Positions 54,309 through 62,481 of a DNA stretch of 64,000 bases are shown here, piece after piece. The stretch spans positions 1 to 64,000 of the forward strand of contig DEZB01000071.1 in assembly GCA_002364735.1 (NCBI GenBank), in the 5' to 3' direction. The translations under genes and the position numbers were made by a program. The number at the start of each line of letters is the position of its first letter. Positions within the stretch are counted from its first letter, which is position 1. The notes beneath the pieces are model-generated. The model was not told the origin of the DNA. It saw only the letters and a list, made by a program, of their open reading frames with translations, and ran no database searches. Origin of the DNA: Bacteroidales bacterium UBA3143. Lineage in GTDB: Bacteria; Bacteroidota; Bacteroidia; Bacteroidales; Dysgonomonadaceae.

Positions 54309-56231
54309 ATGAAGAAAAATTTCCATTTAAAAAGATTATATAGCTTTATATTACAGTCTTTCTTGCCATTGTTTTCAATGACATTTGTTATCTGCCTGTT
54401 TTTAGTGCTGATGCAGTTTCTTTGGAAACACATCGAGGACATGGTTGGAAAAGGTTTGGACATGAAGGTTTTGGGCGAAATGTTTTTGTATGCCTCTCTA
54501 AACCTTATACCATTGGCTCTACCCTTGTCTATATTGCTTGCATCCATAATGGTTTTTGGTAATTTAGGCGAACGTCTTGAGCTATTGGCCATAAAGTCGG
54601 CTGGTGTTCCATTGCTCAAAACAATGAAACCGCTTATTTTCCTTATCATTTTTATTAGCATTGGGGCGTTCTTCTTTCAGAATTATGCCATGCCCAAAAT
54701 ACAAGTGAAGTTTTTTTCTCTTTTAATTTCAATCCGTCAAAAATCTCCTGAATTAGACATTCCCGAAGGAGTCTTTTATAAAGACATCGAAAACTATAAC
54801 ATCTTTGTAGATAAAAAAAACCGTAAAACTGGTATGCTCTATGATGTAATGATTTACGATGTTTCGAAAGGTTTTAATAGCATGGCAGTTATTGTTTGCG
54901 ATTCTGCATCAATGAAATTGTCTGAAGATAAGTTGTCATTAGTTTTCACAATGCATCATGGGCAACAATTTCAGAACTTTCAAAGTGATAATGTTGGATC
55001 AGTCAATAAATCAACTGAGTTTGTGCCTTATAGTCGTGAGGATTTTAAGAGAAAGCAAATGATGATTCCTTTTGATGCCAACTTTAATAGGATGGAAGAT
55101 AGTGCATTGGAAGAAAATGCTGGTTCGAGTCATGTGTCTAAAAATCTGGCAGAACTAAAGCTCTCGATAGACTCTATGAATTTGAGAGTGGATAGTATGA
55201 ATGTGGTTGACAGACGACAGATGAAAAGCTATTCACATTTGTCTTTCAGGAACACATATAATGATAATATGGACTCAATTGTAAACCTTGCACAGGAGGT
55301 CGAGATTGCGCCTGTTGATTCTGTTTTCGATAATAAAGCACTGGATGTTCAATCTTCTATTGTACGCAATGCAAGTTCAAAAGCTGAAAATAACTCTAAT
55401 GAGTTTCTATTTCGATCTATGTCAAAAGTAGCCACTCAAAAAACAATCAATAGGAATTGGGTAGAGTGGCATCAAAAGTTTACATTGTCTTTTGCCTGTT
55501 TTATATTCTTTTTTATAGGTGCTCCTTTAGGCTCCATCATTCGTAAAGGTGGTTTGGGCATGCCCATAGTAGTATCCGTTATTCTTTTCATAATCTATTA
55601 CATATTTAATAATGTAGGATATAAAATGACGCGCGATGGTGTTTGGATACACTGGGTAGGTATGTGGTTCAGCTCTTTTATTCTTTTTCCTTTGGGCGTG
55701 TTCCTAACTTACAAGGCTATGAATGATTCTGTAATCTTAAATGCAGAAGCATATCTTAGTTTCTTTAAAAAACTGTTTTTCATTAGAGAGAAAAGACATT
55801 ATCAGCTGAAAGATGTTATAATAGCAACACCTGATTATGAGGAAATAACTGAGAAAACAAACCTATTGAACAATGAGATTGATACATACTTAACTCGATT
55901 CAAAAATATGGGATATAAGATGTATTGGTTCAATAAAGAATATGACAACCAATTCACAATTATAAAAAATGAGCTTGAAACAACAATAAACTCATTAGCT
56001 AACTCATCATATACCGATATTCTGAATAAAGCAGAAGAGTATCCCGTATTGATATCTAATCAGCGACCATTTGCACCAGCTTCAACAGGTGCCAAATTAT
56101 TTGCCTATTTTATTCCAGTTGGAATAATCGTTAGGCTTATTTCAGTTCTTTTCGAAAAACGATTAAACAAAGATTTACTCAAAGTGAAAAGACTAAACAA
56201 TGAATTACAATTAATAATTGAAAGATTATAA
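54309..56231 (+). CDS. LptF/LptG-family permease (LPS export)
   Basis: A 640-residue inner-membrane permease of the YjgP/YjgQ type. Three helices fall in the first 125 residues, a large periplasmic jellyroll-containing region spans about 125-390, then three helices lie around 395-490. Unlike the 360-residue E. coli LptF and LptG, it has a long periplasmic insert (about 250-375) and a C-terminal cytoplasmic extension (about 500-610) with a last hydrophobic stretch. It would extract LPS with LptB. The start is the ATG at 54309, directly after a TTG that also opens the frame. RibAB follows after 42 bp. Confidence 0.9.
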   Translation: MKKNFHLKRLYSFILQSFLPLFSMTFVICLFLVLMQFLWKHIEDMVGKGLDMKVLGEMFLYASLNLIPLALPLSILLASIMVFGNLGERLELLAIKSAGVPLLKTMKPLIFLIIFISIGAFFFQNYAMPKIQVKFFSLLISIRQKSPELDIPEGVFYKDIENYNIFVDKKNRKTGMLYDVMIYDVSKGFNSMAVIVCDSASMKLSEDKLSLVFTMHHGQQFQNFQSDNVGSVNKSTEFVPYSREDFKRKQMMIPFDANFNRMEDSALEENAGSSHVSKNLAELKLSIDSMNLRVDSMNVVDRRQMKSYSHLSFRNTYNDNMDSIVNLAQEVEIAPVDSVFDNKALDVQSSIVRNASSKAENNSNEFLFRSMSKVATQKTINRNWVEWHQKFTLSFACFIFFFIGAPLGSIIRKGGLGMPIVVSVILFIIYYIFNNVGYKMTRDGVWIHWVGMWFSSFILFPLGVFLTYKAMNDSVILNAEAYLSFFKKLFFIREKRHYQLKDVIIATPDYEEITEKTNLLNNEIDTYLTRFKNMGYKMYWFNKEYDNQFTIIKNELETTINSLANSSYTDILNKAEEYPVLISNQRPFAPASTGAKLFAYFIPVGIIVRLISVLFEKRLNKDLLKVKRLNNELQLIIERL

Positions 56232-56273
56232 ACAAACTAATTGTTTTGATCTAAAATTTTGTTACAATATATT

Positions 56274-57491
56274 ATGCAAGAAATTATACTTGATTCAATT
56301 GAAGATGCAATTGAAGAAATTAGAAAAGGCAACTTCGTTATTGTAGTTGACGATGAGGATCGTGAGAATGAGGGCGATTTGATTATTGCTGCTGAGAGCA
56401 TTACTCCTGAGAAAATAAACTTTATGGAGACTTATGCGCGCGGACTAATTTGTGCCCCAATCACTACAGAGCGAAGTGAAGAACTTGATTTGCCAATGAT
56501 GGTATCAAATAACACATCGGTTCATGCCACGCCTTTTACTGTTTCTATAGACCTACTTACACATGGTTGTACAACGGGAATATCAGCATATGATAGAGCT
56601 CAGACTATTTTGGCGCTTGCTCGTGAAGAAACAAAACCTGAAGACTTTGGACGTCCAGGTCACATATTTCCGCTTCGCGCACAAACTCGTGGAGTATTAA
56701 GACGAGCAGGTCATACTGAAGCAACAATAGATTTGGCACGACTGGCAGGACTATATCCAGCAGGAGCTTTGGCCGAAATTAAAAAAGAGGATGGCTCAAT
56801 GGCTCGTCTTCCGGAACTAATGGAGATGGCTAAAAAGTTTGATCTGAAAATTATATCTGTAGCTGGTTTAATAAAGTATCTTTTAGAAAAAGAATCTCTT
56901 ATTGAACAAGGAGAAGAGGTGTTATTGCCAACTCACTATGGAGATTTTCATTTAATTCCATTTTTACAAACTTCTACAGGACAAGAACACGTAGCCCTTA
57001 TTAAAGGTGAGTGGACTGAAGATGAATCTGTTTTGGTAAGGATGCATTCATCATGTCTCACAGGAGATATATTTGGATCTAAACGTTGTGAGTGTGGCGA
57101 GCAACTACACAAGGCGTTAGAAATGATTGAAAAAGAAGGTAAAGGTGTTCTTGTATATTTAAATCAAGAAGGTCGTGGTATTGGGTTAATGGCAAAAGTG
57201 GCTGCATACAAATTGCAAGAAGAAGGTTACGACACAGTAGATGCAAATCTTCACCTTGGTTATAAAGCTGATGAGCGTGACTACGGAGTAGGTGCGCAAA
57301 TACTTAGAAGTTTAGGGGTTTCCAGCATGAGGTTATTAACCAATAATCCTGTTAAAAGAATTGGTTTAGAATCATATGGATTGAAGGTGACTGAAAATAT
57401 TCCGCTTGAAGTTGCTACAAACCATTATAATGAATTCTACATGGAAACTAAAAAGAGCAAAATGGGGCATGTTCTGAAAAAACTTAAATAG
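56274..57491 (+). CDS. ribAB: Bifunctional 3,4-dihydroxy-2-butanone-4-phosphate synthase / GTP cyclohydrolase II
   Basis: A 405-residue two-domain enzyme for the two entry reactions of riboflavin synthesis. Residues 1-200 form RibB (VVDDEDRENEGD; THGCTTGISAYDRA); residues 205-405 form RibA, with zinc ligands in CLTGDIFGSKRCECG and the end motif LLTNNPVKRIGLESYGLKV. ATG at 56274 is chosen over an in-frame TTG five codons earlier. No FMN riboswitch is visible upstream. rmuC follows with a 2-bp gap. Confidence 0.96.
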   Translation: MQEIILDSIEDAIEEIRKGNFVIVVDDEDRENEGDLIIAAESITPEKINFMETYARGLICAPITTERSEELDLPMMVSNNTSVHATPFTVSIDLLTHGCTTGISAYDRAQTILALAREETKPEDFGRPGHIFPLRAQTRGVLRRAGHTEATIDLARLAGLYPAGALAEIKKEDGSMARLPELMEMAKKFDLKIISVAGLIKYLLEKESLIEQGEEVLLPTHYGDFHLIPFLQTSTGQEHVALIKGEWTEDESVLVRMHSSCLTGDIFGSKRCECGEQLHKALEMIEKEGKGVLVYLNQEGRGIGLMAKVAAYKLQEEGYDTVDANLHLGYKADERDYGVGAQILRSLGVSSMRLLTNNPVKRIGLESYGLKVTENIPLEVATNHYNEFYMETKKSKMGHVLKKLK

Positions 57492-57493
57492 GA

Positions 57494-59002
57494 ATGAATG
57501 TAGTTTTTGTTGTTATTGGATTAGTTATTGGCGGTGCTATTTCATGGGTTATATCGTCGCTATTGATTAGGCTGAAAATGATTTCGAAAAGTGAATTTGA
57601 TTATGCTACCAAACAGTCAAATTTACTTCAAACTGACTTAGAAGTTGAAAAACAAAAAACGATTTCTTTGCAACAAAATCTACATGGATTAGATATAGAG
57701 ATAGGTAATTATAAAGATCAGATAAAAGATTTAAGCAAAGAGATACAATCGCATCAACGAACAATATCTACACTTTCAGCCAACCTAACGGCTGCCAATG
57801 AGGCCAATAAAAAACAAGAAGATGATTTAAGAGTTTTAAAAACTGACCTAAGAACAAAAACAGAAGAGTTCAATGAATTAAATAAAACAGCAGCCTCTTT
57901 GTCTGCCAACAATCAGTCGTTAAACGAAAAGTTGGACACTCAAAAAATAGAAATTCAAGAACTGCATAAACAATTCAATCTGGAATTCGAAAACATTGCC
58001 TCTAAAATATTGGATGAAAAGTCTAACAAGTTCACCAAACTCAATCAAGACAATTTAAGTGGAATACTTAAACCTCTGGGCGAAAATATCGATTTGTTTA
58101 GGAGAAAGGTTGAAGAGGTATATATCACTGAAGCAAAAGAACGTTTCTCGTTGGGTGAAGAGTTGAAAAAACTGCAAGTATTGAACACACGATTGAGTGA
58201 AGAGGCAAATAACTTGACGAATGCACTTACTGGCAGTTCTAAAACTCAAGGTGATTGGGGACAAATGATTCTTGAAAATATTCTTGAAAAATCAGGGTTA
58301 GTCATCAATAGGGAGTATTTTGTTCAGGAATATTTAAAAGATAATGGCGGAAGCTACCTCGTAAATGAACAAGGCAACCGCATGCAGCCCGATGTAATTA
58401 TTGCTTACCCAGATGATAGAAAAGTAATTGTCGATTCAAAAGTTTCTCTTTCTTCATATACTCGCTATGCTTCATGCAACAATGGAGAAGAACAAAAGTC
58501 TCATTTAAGAGAGCACCTACGTTCTATGCGTAGACATATAGATGATTTAAGTAAAAAGAACTACCAAGACTATGCAACATCATTAGATTTTGTGATGATG
58601 TTTGTCCCCAATGAACCAGCCTATTTGCTTGCATTGCAAAACGATCCAGATATGTGGCATTATGCTTACGATAAGAAGATATTGCTTATAAGTCCCACAA
58701 ATTTGATAGCTGCCTTAAAATTAATAGAAGATTTATGGAAGAGAGAATATCAAAACCGAAATGCACAAGAAATAGCTGAAAGAGGCGCCGCGCTGTATGA
58801 TAAACTCGTTAATTTTGTTGAGTCGTTTACAACAGTTGGAGATCAACTTAATCGTGCACAATCTACCTATGAAACAGCTTTTGGACAATTGAGTAAAGGA
58901 CGTGGCAATCTTATTGGACAAGCTGAAAAGCTAAAGGACTTGGGCTTGAAATCAAAAAAGAACTTACCGATTACTCTTGTTGAAGAATCCATAAATAATT
59001 AA
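57494..59002 (+). CDS. rmuC: RmuC-family DNA recombination protein
   Basis: A 502-residue protein with an N-terminal membrane helix (about 2-22), a long coiled coil (about 35-165) and the RmuC nuclease-like domain (about 190-480; GDWGQMILENILEKSGL, QPDVIIAYPDDRKVIVDSKVSL, MFVPNEPAYLLAL). RmuC limits inversions at short inverted repeats; the core resembles restriction endonuclease folds. It starts 2 bp after ribAB and is probably translationally coupled to it. Confidence 0.93.
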   Translation: MNVVFVVIGLVIGGAISWVISSLLIRLKMISKSEFDYATKQSNLLQTDLEVEKQKTISLQQNLHGLDIEIGNYKDQIKDLSKEIQSHQRTISTLSANLTAANEANKKQEDDLRVLKTDLRTKTEEFNELNKTAASLSANNQSLNEKLDTQKIEIQELHKQFNLEFENIASKILDEKSNKFTKLNQDNLSGILKPLGENIDLFRRKVEEVYITEAKERFSLGEELKKLQVLNTRLSEEANNLTNALTGSSKTQGDWGQMILENILEKSGLVINREYFVQEYLKDNGGSYLVNEQGNRMQPDVIIAYPDDRKVIVDSKVSLSSYTRYASCNNGEEQKSHLREHLRSMRRHIDDLSKKNYQDYATSLDFVMMFVPNEPAYLLALQNDPDMWHYAYDKKILLISPTNLIAALKLIEDLWKREYQNRNAQEIAERGAALYDKLVNFVESFTTVGDQLNRAQSTYETAFGQLSKGRGNLIGQAEKLKDLGLKSKKNLPITLVEESINN

Positions 59003-59091
59003 ATTAGAACACACTCATTCTATATACTTTAAACAACGTTGAAATAATCTATTGAGTGAAACTGAGTATTAAACACATAAAAACAAATAAT

Positions 59092-60279
59092 ATGTACGGA
59101 AAAATACAACAACACCTACAAAAGGAATTATTGGAAATTAAGAATGCTGGTCTTTTTAAAGAAGAAAGAATTATAGTTTCTCCACAAAAGGCAGAGATTA
59201 AAGTTAAATCAGGACAAGAAGTGCTCAACTTCTGTGCGAATAATTACTTGGGTCTGTCAAACAACTCTAAACTGATTGCTGCTGCAAAAAAAGCATTGGA
59301 TGAACGTGGTTATGGTATGTCATCTGTACGATTTATTTGTGGTACACAAGATCTACATAAAGAGTTGGAACATACAATCAGCAAGTTCTTTGGAACTGAA
59401 GATACCATTCTTTATGCTTCATGCTACGATGCTAATGGTGGTGCATTTGAACCACTATTTACAGCTGAAGATGCAATTATTTCAGACGAATTGAATCATG
59501 CGTCCATTATTGATGGTGTGCGTCTTTGTAAAGCAAAACGCTACAGATATGCCAATGCCGATATGGTTGACTTGGAAGCAAAATTGATTGAAGCGCAAGA
59601 GCAACGATTCAGAATTATTGTAACCGATGGTGTATTTTCGATGGATGGAAATGCTGCACCAATGGATAAAATAATGATACTTGCTGATAAGTATGATGCC
59701 TTGGTTATGATTGATGAGAGTCACTCAGCTGGAGTAGTTGGTAAGACAGGTCGTGGGGTTACTGAAGAGTATAACTGCTTTGGTAAAGCAGATATGATTA
59801 CAGGAACACTTGGTAAAGCTTTTGGTGGTGCAATTGGTGGTTTCACTACAGGGCACAAAGAGATTATCGATATGTTGCGTCAACGTTCACGTCCCTATCT
59901 TTTCTCAAATTCTATACCGCCAGTTGTGGCAGCTGCAGGAATCGAAGCATTCAATATGTTGCAGAATGAAAATACACTGCAAGACAAACTGCATGAAAAC
60001 GTAGATTATTTTGTTGCAAAGATGAAAGAAGCTAAATTTGATATTAAGCCAACTCAATCTGCTATTTGTGCCGTGATGCTATATGATGCAAAACTATCTC
60101 AAGAGTTTGCAGCAGAGCTTCTGGAAGAAGGTATTTATGTAATAGGGTTTTATTACCCTGTGGTGCCACAAAACGAAGCACGTATCCGTGTACAACTTTC
60201 TGCTGGCCACGAGCGCGAGCATCTTGATAAAGCTATTAAAGCTTTCATTAAAGTAGGAAAGAAATTAAATGTAATTTAA
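59092..60279 (+). CDS. kbl: Glycine C-acetyltransferase (2-amino-3-ketobutyrate CoA ligase)
   Basis: A 395-residue PLP enzyme of the alpha-oxoamine synthase family. It cleaves 2-amino-3-oxobutanoate with CoA to glycine and acetyl-CoA. The PLP lysine is Lys242 (TGTLGKAFGGA), with SDELNHASIIDG (131-142) and the cofactor Asp in MIDESHSAG (about 207-215). The Met at 59092 gives the standard length; an upstream in-frame start at 59056 adds leader sequence. Tdh follows after 18 bp, completing threonine degradation. Confidence 0.96.
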   Translation: MYGKIQQHLQKELLEIKNAGLFKEERIIVSPQKAEIKVKSGQEVLNFCANNYLGLSNNSKLIAAAKKALDERGYGMSSVRFICGTQDLHKELEHTISKFFGTEDTILYASCYDANGGAFEPLFTAEDAIISDELNHASIIDGVRLCKAKRYRYANADMVDLEAKLIEAQEQRFRIIVTDGVFSMDGNAAPMDKIMILADKYDALVMIDESHSAGVVGKTGRGVTEEYNCFGKADMITGTLGKAFGGAIGGFTTGHKEIIDMLRQRSRPYLFSNSIPPVVAAAGIEAFNMLQNENTLQDKLHENVDYFVAKMKEAKFDIKPTQSAICAVMLYDAKLSQEFAAELLEEGIYVIGFYYPVVPQNEARIRVQLSAGHEREHLDKAIKAFIKVGKKLNVI

Positions 60280-60297
60280 ACTCATACAAACAAAAAC

Positions 60298-61323
60298 ATG
60301 AAAGCTTTAGTAAAATTACGTCCTGAGAAAGGTCTTTGGATGCAAGATGTTCCAGTTCCTGAATACGGAGTAAACGATGTGTTGATTAAAATAAAGAAAA
60401 CAGCTATTTGTGGGACCGACTTACACATTTATAATTGGGATGCATGGTCGCAAAAGACTATAAAAACACCCATGACCATTGGGCATGAGTATCTAGGTGT
60501 GATTGAAGCAATGGGTAGCGGTGTAAAGAATTTAGAGATTGGTGAAAGAGTTACAGGAGAAGGACACATTGCCTGTGGACATTGCCGTAATTGCCGTCGG
60601 GGCAAACTGCATGTTTGTGAAAACACTATAGGAGTAGGTGTTAATCGTGATGGATGTTTTGCTGAGTACTTATCACTTCCTGCTGAAAACGTTGTGAAAC
60701 TTGATAAACGTATTTCAGATGAAATGGCAACCATAATGGATCCTTTTGGAAATGCCACACACACTGCACTTTCGTTTCCCTTGATTGGTGAAGATGTTTT
60801 AATAACAGGTGCAGGTTTGATAGGAAGCATGGCAACTGCTATTTGCAAGTTTGCAGGCGCCCGCTATATTGTTGTTAGTGATATAAGCGAATATCGTCTT
60901 GACATTGCTCGCAAAATGGGTGCAACTGTTACGATTAATCCATCGAAAGGAGAAACCATTGAACAAGCTGTAGAAAAACTTGGAATGCGTGGCTTTGATG
61001 TTGGTCTTGAAATGTCTGGCTCACCGCAAGCTTTCAATGATATGATTGCAAACATGTACAATGGTTCTAAAATTTCTTTGCTTGGTATTCTTCCAAACAC
61101 AACTACCGTAGATTGGAATGCAATTATCTTTAAAGCATTAACTCTGAAAGGGATTTACGGACGAGAAATGTGGGATACTTGGTACAAGATGGAGCAAATG
61201 CTGGTTTCAGGAATTGACTTGTCACCTATAATCACACATAGATACCATGTTGATGATTTTCAAAAAGGATTTGATGTAATGGCAAGCGGTGAAAGTGGTA
61301 AGGTAATTTTGAGTTGGGATTAA
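60298..61323 (+). CDS. tdh: L-threonine 3-dehydrogenase (zinc-type)
   Basis: A 341-residue medium-chain dehydrogenase that oxidises L-threonine to 2-amino-3-oxobutanoate with NAD+. Catalytic zinc residues are Cys38, Thr40/His43 and His63-Glu64 (IGHEY); structural zinc cysteines are Cys93, Cys96, Cys99 and Cys107. The Rossmann motif is GAGLIGSMA. It forms a two-gene operon with kbl. The family assignment is strong. Confidence 0.96.
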   Translation: MKALVKLRPEKGLWMQDVPVPEYGVNDVLIKIKKTAICGTDLHIYNWDAWSQKTIKTPMTIGHEYLGVIEAMGSGVKNLEIGERVTGEGHIACGHCRNCRRGKLHVCENTIGVGVNRDGCFAEYLSLPAENVVKLDKRISDEMATIMDPFGNATHTALSFPLIGEDVLITGAGLIGSMATAICKFAGARYIVVSDISEYRLDIARKMGATVTINPSKGETIEQAVEKLGMRGFDVGLEMSGSPQAFNDMIANMYNGSKISLLGILPNTTTVDWNAIIFKALTLKGIYGREMWDTWYKMEQMLVSGIDLSPIITHRYHVDDFQKGFDVMASGESGKVILSWD

Positions 61324-61871
61324 CTTCTTGCACACATTCATCAAGCATTTAAATCTGTTCTTGGTGTCTATTTGCACTATTTGTATATAATTTTTTCAAC
61401 AGTTATTTGGAGTTTTGATGTTGTTGTTACTCGTTTTGACAAGTAGGTGAGATTGTTCTGCATTTGCAACGCTATTTCACCTGCTCAGGTTAAATGCCTC
61501 TGCAATTGCAACACTACTTCACCTATGTAGGTTTTATCGCTCTGCAAATGCAGAATGAAAAAACCTATTCAGGTAAAGTCCTTCTGCTTTTTCAGAACTA
61601 CTTCACCTGTTCGGGTTAAAAGAGACTGCATTTGCACTGCTTCTTGACCTATGGTGCAAAAAGAGTAAACGAAGTGCAATTGTGCGAAAAATCTATTCTT
61701 GATTTTAAAATCACAGATTCGTAATAGAGATATTGTTTTATCTAAAGACTAACCACACGCTGGGCACAACTTTAATGGTATGATATTTTTTATATTGGAA
61801 GTATATTTACCTTTGACTTCTCTACTTTAAAAACACATGAACATTGTTGAAATAAAACTTTAATTGACTTT
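61324..61871. other. Gene-free convergent region holding tandem array 3
   Basis: About 548 bp between tdh (rightward) and the pnuC-like gene (leftward). No gene is visible. The middle (61458-61667) is tandem array 3. I found no clear intrinsic terminator for tdh outside the array. Confidence 0.7.
61458..61667. repeat. Tandem array 3, 42-bp unit, five copies
   Basis: Copies begin CTGCA or CTGCT at 61458, 61500, 61542, 61584 and 61626, exactly 42 bp apart. Each has two dyads: one at the start (for example CTGCA-AA-TGCAG in copy 3, TGCAATTGCA in copy 2) and one exactly 21 bp in, starting ACCT. The second reads ACCTG-CT-CAGGT in copy 1, ACCTA-TG-TAGGT in copy 2 and ACCTG-TT-CGGGT in copy 4, so arm changes mostly keep pairing. 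Copy 3 has one mismatch, and copy 5 keeps only ACC-TAT-GGT. Confidence 0.92.
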
Positions 61872-62468
61872 TCAATAATCGTTGTAGCCTAAAGCTTTGT
61901 CCGCCAGTTCTTGTTCAACCATCATTTTTTTCCATTTGAAGTATCCGAAAAATGGAATGATAGAGTAGACGATAAATAAAAGAGCGGTTGGGTAAAGTCC
62001 TTTCCAAAAATACAATCCAGTTGATGCCACATTCACTGCAATCCACAACCACCACTGTTCAATATATTTGTGAGCAAGCATCCACATAGCCAATATGCTA
62101 AGTGTGGTAGTGAAACTATCGCCATATGGTACTGGACTATCTGTGAATCGAACCAAGATAAAAGCAATCACAACAAATATTACTGCAAACAAAGCAATTA
62201 GCTTTGTAATGTATTTATAAGGTGTATGAGCTATTTTGTCTCTATCAGCTTGTTTAGTCGATCTTGTCCATACATACCAGCCATATATACTTGCGAAAAA
62301 GTAGTATATATAAATACCCATATCAGCATAAAACTTGTTTTCGTAAAATATATATATGTACACTATTGGCATGATCACACCTACAGGCCATAACCATATA
62401 TTTGCTTTGTATTCTAAGTAGAGATAGAGCAGACCAACAGCAACACCGATTAGTTCAAATATATCCAT
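61872..62468 (-). CDS. PnuC-family vitamin transporter (nicotinamide riboside or thiamine)
   Basis: A 198-residue inner-membrane protein with about seven helices, of the PnuC family (facilitators for nicotinamide riboside, thiamine or riboflavin). Features are IWLWPVGVIMPIVYIYIFYENKFYADMG and YFFASIYGWYVW. It begins 13 bp after a TonB-dependent receptor gene. In Bacteroidota such receptor-transporter pairs often serve thiamine (PnuT), but no thiamine pyrophosphokinase gene follows, and the upstream region where a TPP riboswitch would lie is outside the window. Confidence 0.85.
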   Translation of the reverse strand: MDIFELIGVAVGLLYLYLEYKANIWLWPVGVIMPIVYIYIFYENKFYADMGIYIYYFFASIYGWYVWTRSTKQADRDKIAHTPYKYITKLIALFAVIFVVIAFILVRFTDSPVPYGDSFTTTLSILAMWMLAHKYIEQWWLWIAVNVASTGLYFWKGLYPTALLFIVYSIIPFFGYFKWKKMMVEQELADKALGYNDY

Positions 62469-62481
62469 TGTAAGTTATTTA

